Source: Phytoseiulus persimilis
Lineage: Eukaryota > Arthropoda > Arachnida > Mesostigmata > Phytoseiidae
DNA length: 64,000 nt
NCBI GenBank assembly: GCA_037576195.1
Contig: CM075102.1
Location: 47,054,745 to 47,118,744 of the forward strand
Reading direction: 5' to 3'
Both the position numbers and the translations under genes were made by a program. Under the pieces are notes generated by a model. The model worked only from the letters and a program-made list of their open reading frames with translations, was not told the origin of the DNA and searched no databases. Below are positions 1-11,130 of the stretch, piece after piece (within the stretch, counting starts at the first letter, position 1; every line of letters starts with the position of its first letter).

Positions 1-1010
1 GTCGCTCAAGTTGTTACTTCGGTCAAGACTCCATATTTTAGTCGAGGAAAACTGAGTGATGGGGCTTGGCTGTCGAGTAGCTAATCGCAACTGAGGTGCC
101 ACCTTGAAGAAACTCTAGGCGGAGTTGCCGTCGAACTGGGAAAACGTTGAAGCGATTCACGTTGAATATTCCAATGGTCCGTAACTCCCGAATAGCGGGG
201 AGGACCGTGTTCTCACGAAGGCTACCATTGGAAACCGCTGGAGAACGTTTCAGTGCCTGTAGGTTTCGTCGTGTCAAGACTTCTCGGCAATCAAGTGCCG
301 AAGTTGCTCTTCCTGAGGCGTCCGTAGGCCCTCGTTTGACTTGATCAGATTTGAAATTTTAAGAATGTTACCCAGTGGGTCAGTGGGCTCGACGATTAGA
401 TCTCGAGATAGACAGCGTTTTCCTCAGCTTACCCGGCGCCACCGAACTGCTGAGATTTATTGGTTCATTTGAGCCTATCTTTTTGATACTTTTATTGTGC
501 CTCTGACGAACGTTCGCTATTCTTAACTCCGAACGCCTTCGGAACGCTGGTGGTGACAGTTCCCAACGCGAATTAGACACTCTGCGCCATGAAGGAAGTT
601 CAACCTTCTTCCCTCAGTATTCGATCCGAATCCACTGCAACAAGTCAGCCGGAACACTCACAATGCCCGAGTTATCTGATCACGGTAGATCATGTGACGG
701 AGGATGCAGACAGGGACAGTTTGCTACCGTTTTTAAGGGATTCGTTCCATGCTGCCAACCCCAAGGATCATACCGGAACCGGTCCCATCGTAGACCTCTA
801 ATATTGCACGTACTCTGACAGCGAGCCGATTCATTGAAGCTCCAAGTGGCTCAAATCGACAAGATTCCGTTCATTCAGTCGAGTGTACGTAAACGATTTC
901 GTCGGAGAGGTTCACCCAAGTCGGGAGTTTTTGATTAGTGGTTTCGTGCCGGGCTCCGAATAAATAAATACCTTGTAAGAGAAGAACGATCGGCCATCTA
1001 TTTGATTATG

Positions 1011-1535
1011 TTAGGGCGCTGTTGAAGTTGTTCGGTACCCCAGCGAGTCGCTTTGGCGTTTGCCGCCAGGCCCGCCGATTCCGTTGCCGCCGCCGCTGTC
1101 GTCGTCGCCGTTGCTCACCAACTTGTTCTGATCTTTTTCACTTACGAGCCTCACTGAGTGGGCCTTCGGGCGTTTCTCTCGCGACCGGAACACGCTGAAA
1201 CAATCGTGAAAAGTATTAGGAGCGGAGTAGGACTGTAGATACGTTCGCTCGAGAACACTCGGCATGGGAACGTTTCCACCTTGTCGTTCAGTTGGTTTCA
1301 TCAATTTCAAGCCCGGCTTTTTACCGACAAGATGCTGAATTCTATCCACGTGGTGGATAGGAGGTGCTGATTGGCCGACGGAGGGTTGACTCGAGGTGTC
1401 CACAAAGTCTATTGAGACAGTGCCTGATCGTCGTTCCGAGCAATCAAACGTTCCAACAGGGATGATAGAAAACGTGATTAGCGGAAATACGGAGCAACTT
1501 CCCTGGAGCGGTGGTGTCATGTGTGGCCGTCGCAT
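1011..1535 (-). CDS. Candidate 3' coding exon(s), - strand
   Basis: A 174-codon open frame ending TAA at 1013-1011. The C-terminal part is Gly/Asp-rich (GDDDSGGGNGIGGPGG). Within it a 49-nt segment near 1195-1147 is bounded by a strong acceptor (CGATTGTTTCAG) and a donor (CTC|GTAAGT), so the real exon structure may differ. Product not recognised. Divergent from the glypican and possibly a neighbouring gene's 3' end; it could also be non-coding. Confidence 0.25.
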   Translation of the reverse strand: MRRPHMTPPLQGSCSVFPLITFSIIPVGTFDCSERRSGTVSIDFVDTSSQPSVGQSAPPIHHVDRIQHLVGKKPGLKLMKPTERQGGNVPMPSVLERTYLQSYSAPNTFHDCFSVFRSREKRPKAHSVRLVSEKDQNKLVSNGDDDSGGGNGIGGPGGKRQSDSLGYRTTSTAP

Positions 1536-2017
1536 TTCTCTTCAGAATTAATAGACCTCTGAGTGCTGTGCGCACTCGTTGAAAAGAGGTTCAGTTTCGC
1601 TCTCAAACGCTGCTGCTCGATCGCCCGGGCGGCGGCCAATTGAGGGTGAAATGCGGACCCTTCTCGACCGTTCCTTCTATTTGCTCGCTACGCTGGACCG
1701 TAATATCTGATCCGGCTATCGTCACAAGCGCTTGCGTCGCCGGATATCGTTTGCTTCCCTCCATGGTCAATCAAACGCACTCGATTACTGCAACTACTTC
1801 CGCTACGAAAAGTTGGATGCTTTCCTGCTCATGTTTAGTTCTCCGGAGCATGGGGTGGTGAACTTGGCGTGGGTCAGAAATGTGACGAAAGTATGAGTTT
1901 CATCAGAACATACGGCCTCTGCTGCTCGTCTTCTTAGCTGACCGAAAGGCTCATGTGCTTGTCTGAAAACCCTGAGCCCTGAGTTCTGCGGGGATGAACA
2001 ATCGATTTCCATTCCAG

Positions 2018-4518
2018 AGGGCTACAAAGAACTTTTCGCACGGGCTCAGGAACATACGCTAGCAACGCTTCACAATGATCTGAGGTTCACCCAGCATAAC
2101 AACTCTGTTGAGGTATGCGACTCACTGATCGCTTCTAAATGATTTATGAGTGTCCCGTGTGCTCTCATCTTATTCTTCACTGACGTCTATTTTTCCATCC
2201 ACAGGTTTTCTACAGAACTTTGAGAACCTACATATTGGAAGGGAGTCACCGGCATTCAGATGACGTACGTCAGTTTTGATGTGGGATGTGTTCTCGAATT
2301 TTCGTAGAGAGGAAACGTTCGCGAATGATCTCACGCTCGATTCCCATCGCTTTCAGGACAGTCCGAACGTAATTGGGGCAGCGCTCAACAGTTTCTTTTC
2401 TGACATATTCGTGTCCGTTTACGAACAGACAGCCAATCCTCGGGAGAGGGATTTCAGCAGCGCGTTCAAAAGCTGTCTCCGACAGCAAAATTTGGCTTTA
2501 CAACCTTTCGGCGAAGTGCCTCAAAGGTTGGCCGCATACTTTACGAAAAGCTTCCACGTCGATCACTTGGTCATGAAATCAGTGAAGATGCTCATCGAGG
2601 TAATTGATAAACTATAAATATATATATAATGAAAATATATGAATATGAATGAACGAAATATGAATCGTCGAGTCCCTCAGATTCCAATCTAAGATGCGAC
2701 TTTCATCACATATATGGCGTGTATGACGATTACCTTCTTTAACTTCAGCCCAGATCTCATGCGGGTGCATACCATCCATCTCATTCCAGGTTCTGAAAAC
2801 GGCTTCAGAAGCTAATATCACCAACTATTCTGAATGTTCGAGAGCGTTCGCGAGCCTTGTCCATTGTCCTTCTTGTCAGGGGTATGATGATCTGGCTCCG
2901 TGCAACAGGTTCTGCGTGAACGTTGTCAGAGGCTGCTTGGCGCCTCTCTCCGATCTTAACTCGCCGTGGACTTCCCAGGTACAATTCACGAGAGACATTC
3001 TCCGCTGAACAGCTCACAATGCATTCCACTTTCTTCTTGTGTGTCCCTCAGTTTCTTTCTCCTGTCCCTCGCACTCCTGCCCTCTCAACTTGACGGTCAA
3101 ACTTTCAGGTTGAGAAAACCATCCGTCTGCTGAAGAAAGCTCAAGAAACTAACTATCACGTGGAAATCGGATTACTGCTCATTTCTCAAAGGCTTGTGGA
3201 TGCTGTACAATACGCCATGGACAACGGTATCGAAGTTGTCAAAAGAGTTCAAGCAAGTTGTGGAGACCCTGACGGTAAAGGCGACATCATCATCAAAGCT
3301 ACCAACGATTCTTCGCAGCAGGTGCGTGTCATCCAATGGAGTTTGGTGCTCTCTTCGCCCTCGTCCGAGCATCTGGGTCACAATTTTCCTGTGGAAAAAT
3401 TCGATACATTCATTTTAACCCGAATCCTACCAACCTTATCTCACCGAACTTACCCGTTCCATCTCCAGCATCTGAAACGCTCCCTCACGAAGAGAACCGC
3501 TACCGAGAACCTCGAGCTTCTCACCGGTCCTGCCAAGAAACTTCAAGAAAATTCCGAAGTCCTTCAGGGAAAACTGCACACCATCCTCGATTTGTTCGGT
3601 GCGTCTATGAGGGATGCTTGCACGGAGGCTCGATATCGTGTATATAGACCGGCTGTTTACTACGCACGCGGAAATCCAGTTGTGAGAGGTCTGACTTGTG
3701 CTTCTTTTCCAGAAACGATGTCTGAGAGGCTCTGTCCGTACGACGCGAACTCTGATTGCTGGAACGGCTCGTCGAGAGGCGAATACGCCAAAACGGTAGC
3801 GGGGCGCGGTGTAGGAGCGCAGAAGCTGAATCCAGAGGTTTGTTCGCTTGGGGGATCATGTGACGGGTCTGGCATGCAGTTTATTTTCTTGGAGACCAAC
3901 TGTGGAGACCACGACTTTCACCGGCATCAACTGATGTGTTTTCGATAACTTTCTAGGTGATTTTCAACGATCGAATGATTCCGAACTACGTCAAGTTGGT
4001 GGAGCATTCGCTCCGGATGAAACAAATAACGGGCGCCATGAATCACGCGGCCGTTTTCAAGATGAAACCGGAAATCGAGAATTATCAGGTCGAAACTCGG
4101 CAGAAAGAAACTTTTCTGAGTGACGGCAGCGGAGATACGGAGACTGGAAGCGGCGATGATGAAGGCTCAGGTCAGTTCCTCCCCTCCCCGTTGAACGATG
4201 ACGATTTCGAGGTCGACTGAGCGTCCCGGGCCGTAGACACTTGTATTCTCACTGTTCAAAACCCATGATTCAGGTTCCGGAGCCAGTCCTCCGGGCGTAG
4301 ACGATGAACCGGAGAACACTTCACCGGGATCCGAAACGCGTTCGAATAACGTCACTTCGTCCAAGACGATATCGACGGCATCCACCACAACTCCCACGAA
4401 CCCACTACTTACCAAATCTCCAAACAGGTCTTGCGCTGTAACTGCGAGCTATCTCTTGGTGCTGCTCATACCCTCACTACCCATGCTCATCTCTCGATTG
4501 CAACTCCACCATTTCTGA
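2018..4518 (+). CDS. dlp: Glypican (dally-like type), 5' exon(s) missing
   Basis: GPI-anchored heparan sulfate proteoglycan core protein; the family sits on the outer cell surface and controls spread and reception of Wnt, Hedgehog and BMP ligands. Exons read as 2018-2112, 2205-2264, 2357-2599, 2790-2978, 3109-3321, 3469-3598, 3713-3837, 3957-4170 and 4274-4518, all GT-AG and in phase, giving about 503 residues. Family marks: a PFGEVP segment in exon 3, the HCPSC and PCNRFC cysteine block followed by RGCLAPLSDL in exon 4, DCWNG and AQKLNPE in exon 7, then an acidic stretch with Ser-Gly pairs (DGSGD, TGSGD, EGSGSG) for heparan sulfate attachment across exons 8 and 9. The C-terminus ends in a hydrophobic run after an S/T/P-rich stalk, as expected for a GPI signal. 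The signal peptide and N-terminal cysteines lie in an exon I could not find. The PFG and NPEV motifs favour the GPC1/2/4/6 branch, so the symbol is an inference. Confidence 0.93.
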
Positions 4519-4539
4519 GGTCCTCCTGTGTATATGTAT

Positions 4540-4545
4540 AATATA
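4540..4545 (+). terminator. Possible glypican polyadenylation signal
   Basis: AATATA, a variant of AATAAA, lies 22 bp after the glypican stop codon. The only other AT-rich sequence in the 54 bp gap to the convergent gene is its flank, so a 3' end here is plausible. Weak evidence on its own. Confidence 0.3.
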
Positions 4546-4572
4546 GATTAGGTTAGCCTAGGTATGTTCTCT

Positions 4573-5042
4573 TCAAGCACCACTTTCATTCCTATGATGG
4601 ACGTCCGACGGGGTTCGTCGCAGTAGCGGATTCCGGAAACCGACTCGCAACTTATTCTGTCTGCCATCGTTGTTAGCCCAACGCTCAAACTGGAAGAGCT
4701 GCACGCCATACGGAATGTGTTCTGGCGACTCGATACTAAAAAGGCGCCCACCCGACGTCAGAGCTGCGGCGAAAAAAGTGAATATATGAACATAGGTTAT
4801 TACGTATCGATTCGGTCGAAGAGGGAGGACGTCCGAGAAGCAGAAGGTTGCGTTTGCCTGTGATATAGCGATAATTTCGGAGAGCTGAATGCAAAGCCGC
4901 ATAATTTGTAATCTTGTAAATCTCTTGAACATAAACCTAACATGCTGTGCATCGTGTTTGGAACGAAATAGAATTTTTGAAGGCCGTATTCGTTCCCGGA
5001 AAAATGCTCCTCTTCGAAGCTCAGATTGAGATACAGTGATGC
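4573..5042 (-). CDS. Unidentified gene, three 3'-terminal exons
   Basis: Not recognised. Three exons are in phase on the - strand: 5042-4937, 4857-4804 and 4763-4573 (TGA), encoding about 116 C-terminal residues. Acceptors are good, notably the pyrimidine-rich run ending CGCCGCAG before the last exon. Introns are 79 and 40 nt. The peptide has mixed charge and ends with NESGA. It lies tail to tail with the glypican, 54 bp between stops. A further - strand exon, 5674-5530, has a 13-T acceptor tract and reads KASYDSS...GRIPSS before TAA; it may belong to this gene with an unseen donor or be the end of another gene. No start codon assigned. Confidence 0.4.
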
Positions 5043-6416
5043 CTGCTCGTGCAAGAGTTGGGTTATGCTATTTATGAAGATCATGAATGATTGAGTTGGA
5101 TGGTGTTCTTGAACGTGCAGTTTGCTCCACGAACGACTAGTCGAGGGCCAATGGGAGTGGTGTCCTGTCCTAGCGAGCCGGAGGAGCTCCGGGAACTCTA
5201 TTGCGCGAGGATACTAAGGAAATCCATCGGTCGTAACGTTTTCCATGGAGGAATTTCTTGGAAATGGCAAGGCGGGTTTCCAAGGAACCAGGCTCTCTTG
5301 CACCAGTAGCCGACCAAGGTCGAGTTCGCAGTCGAGAGACTGATGGTGGAGAATCATCGTTTCTGAGGGATGCTATAAAACGCGGCAATCGCGGGAGTTC
5401 TTCCGGAGGGCACTTGAAACACGTGGTGAAACCGTAACATCACGGGACGCCATGAACTCAATCAATCAAGGATCATTTCCATCGAAAATGACACATGTTC
5501 TTCCACCTTCCATCCCTATCTTTAGGCTCTTATGAACTCGGGATCCGCCCCTTCTCCCAGTGGCGAACTCTTATAGGGTCCCAGACGAGCCGCGAATCCA
5601 TCTCCACTGGAAATCTGGGTAGAGCGTCATTCGAACTTTTCAGGTTGATACGAGAGCTGTCGTAGGAAGCCTTGCTAAAAAAAAAAAAACGGATCTGCGA
5701 CGCCACTACGATGGACGAACCTGGATCGCCTAATTTCCTCACATTCGGTACCAACGTACCGGCGACCCGTCAGCCCGTTAGGCAAGGGACAACTTCGTCA
5801 CCACTCAGTGTGCGCCAGCCGATCTCAACGAGCGGTATCTTCGCTTCTGGCTTTTTCATCCAGGGTCTCTGGTTGATAAGCTATCGTAGAAGTGAGAATG
5901 GTGAGCTGAAGGGGAGTCAATCACCAGTGGCGAATCGATGGACTACAAGAAGAGATTCGCGGGAAAAACAACGCGGGCTGAGCGGAACTCATTCCACTTT
6001 GTTCGTCGATTCATTTTCACTGTGGTGAGATCCAACACGTCCCTCATCTTGACCCCGAACAAGAGACACATTCTTCAAAGTCAGGTGAAGCCTCCGAAAT
6101 CTCCCTCCCAGTACTGTGCTTCGATCATCAGGTCACTTGAGAATACTGGCACCTCAGTGTTGCGAGAGTGACGCTGGGAAGTGGAGGGGAGTGCCCCACA
6201 TGTCGCAAACAATTCAAAATGGAATAATCGCTCCCCTAGGAAACCCTATTCGGGAAAAAATCCGACGCGGGCGGTTGAAGTTGAATATCTTTAAATCGCC
6301 TGTATCGTATAATTCATCTACAATATACATATAAGCGTAGTCGAATATCCCGCTCATTTCATCGAAGCGGAGGGTGAATCTACAGAGGAGCTGACATAGT
6401 TGATCCTTCAGAAGAC

Positions 6417-6539
6417 TGACCAGACACATTCTGCCACCGATGTGGAGGAGTCCGCCACGAAACAATCGCCCATGTGATCTTCGGATGCAATGAATTATTA
6501 CACACCGATGATGACCTCGCTGCTCTTCTCAGCCAGTAA
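6417..6539 (+). pseudogene. LINE ORF2 C-terminal zinc-binding fossil
   Basis: The frame reads CHRCGGVRHETIAHVIFGC, the Cys/His pattern (CxxC...HxxxxxC) with the ETIAHV core typical of the region after reverse transcriptase in R1/Jockey/CR1-type non-LTR retrotransposons. Upstream the expected TRHI lead-in is present but one base out of frame, and no reverse transcriptase domain is recognisable before it, so this is a truncated, decayed copy. It ends with TAA and abuts the inverted-repeat element starting at 6617. Confidence 0.7.
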
Positions 6540-6616
6540 GCTGAGTCATACATCGTTGCACACGACTTAGCGACTTCTCGGAGCATGGGAACGCAACGAA
6601 AAAGTATCCGCTGAGC

Positions 6617-7504
6617 CAGTGGCGTATCTAGCTCAAGCGGCGCCCGGGGCAAGTCGGCACAATCGCGTCTCCTCCCTCTCCGAGCCCGCGCGAAAAATTG
6701 GTGAGTGATCGCAAGAGATTCTTCTCGTTGAAAACAAGGTCATGTTCACTCGATGTTACCACGATAGTGTGATGACCTGAATCGCGCACGATGAGCTTTG
6801 ACTGTGGCGAAACTTTCTATCATTCAACATCTCCAAAAACGTTTTTTTTTTTGTTTCGTCTCTCAATGCTAAAAAATTCGTATGCGCCCAGCTTCTCTTG
6901 AACCATGATGATCCCTGACAAGGACCAACGTTTCACAGTCATTCATATCATCACAAAGTTTCTCCGATAGATCGGGGTGGAACTCCAATTCTGCGCACCT
7001 CAGCTCCATGGGGCGCGGGTTTGTTCTTGGTTCCGATTGAATTTCCGCTGCAGTGGGGGAGATTGACAGAACTCCGAAACCGTTTGTCTTCAGCTCCGCG
7101 CCCTGAAGAGATAGAGATGCAAGTCCTCAGCCCTCCGGTGCATGTTACTGTGCCTAAGTTGAGGCGAGTTTTTATAGCAGTCTAAGACATTCATGGTACC
7201 TCATCTCTTCCGCGCCCCTCAACCCTGCGCCCCTGGCTTCTCTGAGGCGAGATTCCGTTGTCGAGAAAAATCGAATCTCCAATGCAGACACTGATATGGA
7301 CAAACTTCAGCTCCAATTTGGCGCCCCTCAGATCTCTGGGGCGTTTCTCCCTTCGGAAGACGAATCAAGTTCATTTTGCGGTTGGGGCTACCGAAAAAAA
7401 TCAAGTACGGTCTTACGCCCCATAACGGCGCGCCCCATCAGCTTTGCGCCCTTCAACTGAGGGTCTCTGCCCCCCCCCCCCCTCCCACCCGGGATACGCC
7501 ACTG
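6617..7504. mobile_element. Non-autonomous DNA element with 12-bp TIRs
   Basis: The left end CAGTGGCGTATC (6617-6628) is an exact inverted match to the right end GATACGCCACTG (7493-7504), 888 bp apart. The interior has no transposase frame but carries recurring, imperfect GCGCCCCT-type words (6650s, 7090s, 7210s, 7320s, 7420s) and ends in a run of C. CAGTGGCG-type termini are common in hAT-like and related MITEs of animals. The flanking 8-mers (CGCTGAGC left, CACCATGC right) do not match, so no target-site duplication is visible and the copy is old or recombined. Confidence 0.55.
7471..7485. repeat. Poly-C run inside the TIR element
   Basis: An uninterrupted C tract just inside the right end of the 6617-7504 element; comparable tracts recur near 9988, 29028 and 47139 and as poly-G near 27114. 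Confidence 0.8.
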
Positions 7505-8189
7505 CACCATGCCAGCGACTGCATTGAAAGGTTGATTTGTAAATGCACGCATCAGATCCAGTGAACCACGAACCAGGTAAATAGAATTTAACGATCTCGA
7601 TATTAACGAGGGGGAGTTCAGAGTCGAGCGAAAAAAACTTCAAAAAATATTGGAAGTTGCTGAACGCAGGGAAGGGACGCAGGGGAATTGTCGGAAGGAG
7701 TCTCCCTCAGCATCTGAAGTTCATAATGAACCACGGTCTCGATATTTGTGTAGCCAAACCTGATCGTTTGCTTGCGAACTTCCTTGACGTTGGCGATAAG
7801 CCCTGCTAGCTATGAGGGATTTTCGTGTGGAATCTCGCGAGGCCTTCCCATCGCGAACGAGCTGTCTAGTAGCATCGACATGATAGGAGCGTTCCTTGGA
7901 CTGAATCAGGGCTCTGCCCCTCTCCTGCTTCTGCTCCCCTGACAACTCGAGGTCCAGTCCATAAGTCACTGTTCGGAATCTCCGCCAACTTCCGAAGAAA
8001 TCACTTGTGAATAAGAAGTGCTGGTTCCGGTAAGGAAAACTGCACCTGAACCTTCCTCAACGATTCCCGGTGAGGTGCCATGTTCCAACGCCGAAATTCA
8101 TGGGCACTGACTCGTAACTTTCCAACCCCATCGCCGGCTCTATCTGAAACTTACCTCGAAAGCGTGATTCTGATTGAGCACATACAATG

Positions 8190-8340
8190 CCTTTTTCAGA
8201 TTACAGGTCGCGGAAGCTCGCCACCTGCTAAAGTCCGGAGCTTGTTGAGCCTGAATGGGAAGAATCACGTCCGCAAGTCACATATCTCCCAGCCTGAAGA
8301 TAATCGCGGAAAGTGCTACTTCTTCCCGTTCCCTTTCTCT
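8190..8340. repeat. Dispersed repeat, copy A
   Basis: Aligns by eye with about 18555-18700 on the same strand: both contain AAAGTCC, then a TTGTTGAGCC core, then ATCACGT and a run ending CTCGCGAAAAG/ATCGCGGAAAG. Frames are open in several directions in both copies, with no recognisable domain. Best read as two diverged copies of one transposable element of unknown class. Confidence 0.5.
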
Positions 8341-9188
8341 CGAGTGCAGACTGCCATCCGCTCTGCGGATTGGACGATCAACCCGGCGCTCTTCCTACGT
8401 AGCGAACCCGAGAGAGTTTCTGATCCAACCCTGGCACGCGAGTTCCGGGCGCGTTGTCGAGCGTGGTTCGAACCCTGCCGGACGAGGTCTACGAACGAAT
8501 AAACTACCGTATTCGAATGAAAAGTCATGCTTCATCGCGGGCACGCTCCCGCGAGTGGGGAACTTTTTGTTTGACCGGCATTCTTACCCCGGATGCCAAG
8601 AAATGCAACCAAAAAAACGTTTGATTGAGTTTATGGAAAACACTAGCTAGGAATTCGGGATCGATCATAGTGCTGGCGACGGCGAGGACAGAGAGCTGTA
8701 GAATATAGCCAACCTCGAGTTCGACTTATTCTCCCACTTCTAGAGAACCGAGTCGTCTCCGACGACCCTATCCTAGCCTCGGAGATCCTAAGAGAATCTC
8801 AAGGCTCCTAGAAAGTCTCCCCGTGAGCCTGGAATCGCATCGAAGGAAAAATACATTTCGGCCATCGCTTTCAACGGAATGAAGTCCATTCTTTTGAATC
8901 TCGAGCGAAGAAGTACCAGTCATGGAATGGTCTCCAAGTTAAGCCTCCCGACGTGTGAAGCGCATCATATAACACTGAAGATTTTCTCGGAGCAACGACT
9001 CTAGCGCGAAGCTGGGACAGGGACGAGCGACGGGATCGATTTTTGAGCGGGACCGCAGATGCTCTGAAACCCATGAAACACGAAGTGCCAAGAACCCGAC
9101 CGTTAACCTGCCGGAAGATTTCTCTGGACGGAAGCGATCCGTCCTACATCTTGCAGTCCTCCAACGCAATGGTGAAGGAGGAAATCTA

Positions 9189-9651
9189 TCAAACCGTGAA
9201 ACTCAGATTATGACTGTTCGACCGTTTCGGGGTTTGCGCGCTGACTCTTCTTCTGCGTGATCCGGGAAGCGAGACGAACATGCTGGAACAGATCTGACAG
9301 CGGCGAAATGTGGGCTCGACCTGTTTTAGAGTCAATAAGCGCAACGAGTTTCCCTTCTCCTTGTATTCACCGTAGCTCAATATTCGGAAGAATCCGACCA
9401 CGTAGGTGCTGTCGATGGGGCCATTCCTAGAGAAAAGTCGTCGTCCTGGAAACCTACATCATGAGCGCGGCTCGTTCCATTCGAAATTCGGCGATAAGGA
9501 GATTCTTGCTCTCGTTAAACTTGTGCTTGTGATCTGTGCTCAGAGCGAGGAGTTCTGTCAGAATTTTAGCGAAGATCTCTATCTATAGAAATCCAGGATC
9601 TGTTTGTTTGTCCTGGATGAGCTCTCTGGCGATTGATCGTAACGACGTCAT
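9189..9651 (-). CDS. Unidentified gene, possibly disabled
   Basis: From an ATG at 9651 the frame gives 22 residues ending DPGFL, then an in-frame TAG, then continues without change of frame (IEIFAKILTELL...). A break at 9457-9427 (31 nt) has splice form (AT|GTAGGT ... TTTTCTCTAG|G) and, if removed, joins ERAALM to NGPIDSTYVVGFF in phase, running to TGA at 9189. Two readings: a pseudogene with a stop, or a gene whose coding exon starts at 9582 using the acceptor TTTCTATAG. The peptide is charged and helix-prone; no family recognised. Confidence 0.35.
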
Positions 9652-10516
9652 GATGTAGGGCGACTCTCAGGCGAGGACATAGGCCACCCACCTCCTTCCC
9701 CCTCACTCTCCGGCCCTCCTGTGACTATCACAGTCAGAAATTTCGATCAGTAACGAGCAAATCGCAATGCAGGGAAGTTACAACACGTACCGATCAGCCA
9801 GATGAGAAGATATTTTCTATGTGCTGGTGACCCAATGAGGAGTGAGAAAAGTGCCTCTATGCTATTGTGTTTGTTCACATGTATGACCGGAATGCGGAAC
9901 TTGACGATGAGGCGCACCACCCCGATATGAAGCTAGCGAGAATCCTCGACCTCTCCTCGAGGTTTGATGACACGCCCCGCTGTCCTACTCCTCCCCCCCC
10001 CCTTTCATTTTCTTCCCTCGAATCAGATTAGGTTTGTATGTATGAATGGGAAAGAAGATCGGGATGAAGACGTCGTCGGAGCTTCTTAACAGTATTTCCC
10101 CATGATTTCGTGAAGATCCGGGGCGCTCTCATCATTATGAAGCGCAGTGTTCCAAGGGAACTCTGGACGGGGGTGGAAATCATCATTATGCATGATATAT
10201 GAAAGCGGCGGTTGTTGTTCCCTCCTCCCGATCCACGCGATCCCGATTGAAATGTGATGAAGGAGTGATCGAGGATGCTCAGAAGCTTTCGTGGTAAGAC
10301 TGCTCAGCTAAATATCGTCAAGAGCTCCGCAGAAGCGTCCTCAATCCTTGAAAACTTGACACATCCGGGAAGCAGTCGTTTGGCCCCGCGAGAGACCAGC
10401 GAACGACTGACGACACACGCAGTTGGCGCTGAAAGAGGTGGAATACGAACCCATTCCTGTCATTCCCTTCATGGACCTTCCCATCTCTATCAAGGAATAT
10501 TCAAAACGCTGTGATG

Positions 10517-11130
10517 ACTCGCAATGGATTCCCATCGTTCTCGGGGCCTGCACCAGACAAGCTATTTCCTGACCTCTGTGTCCGTTGACGAACAGACAGC
10601 GAAGCCACGGGAGAGAGATTAAACCGATGCATTCAGAAGCTGTCCCCGACAGCGCAATTGGGCTTCGCATCCATCGCGCGAAGTGGCACAAGGATTTGCC
10701 GCATACTTTGCGAAGAGCTTTAATTCCGATGACGTGGTTCGTGGAATCAGTGGGGATGCTCATTCAGGAAACACAAATCTTCAAATAAATCGTCTCCTGA
10801 TCTCCTTTCGTGGATTTGATTCATTACGAATGAGATGAGCACTCAGGACATTCTCTCCTATGCAGCCCGCTGCGCATAATGGTCGATGGTTTCCATTTTC
10901 TCCCGGGTTTTGGAAACGGCTTCCGTAGTAGATATCGCTTGCTACATTCAGGTATTGCATCCCGGACGTTCGAGAGTATTCAGAACTGCGCACATTTCGC
11001 ACTGTCGAGGATAAGTTGATCTCTCGTCCTCCATTTTATATTTCCAGGGGCTGCCAAGGTCCTCCCCTAACATCGAGTCTCCGTGGGCTTGGGAGGTAAA
11101 CATCACGAAAGCACTGGATTGCTCCATTTC
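10517..11130 (+). pseudogene. Partial glypican duplicate, disabled
   Basis: Two blocks mirror the intact glypican. 10578-10768 matches exon 3 (VDEQT, FRSC, FAAYFAKSF in the original frame) but has TAA at 10620-10622. 10905-11098 matches exon 4 and runs into similar intron sequence (CATCACGAAAGC beside CACGAGAGAC). The stretch before each block also resembles the flanking intron, and the acceptor before the first is lost (TTTCAG became TCTCGG). Retained introns argue for a genomic duplication rather than a processed copy. Later glypican exons are not found downstream. Confidence 0.82.

Noticed and set aside
589..801. 70-codon + ORF and overlapping 66-codon - ORF at 380-580
   Set aside because: Three frames are open over the same bases after one acceptor-like site; none can be preferred.
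1640..1960. Search for the glypican signal-peptide exon just upstream of 2018
   Set aside because: No frame with a hydrophobic N-terminus and Cys-Cys pair ends in a matching-phase donor; first introns of glypicans are often long, so it may lie outside the window.
8432..8480. tRNA-like A and B boxes (TGGCACGCGAGT and GGTTCGAACCC)
   Set aside because: Box spacing is about 33 nt rather than about 44, with no acceptor stem or anticodon loop; at most a SINE remnant.
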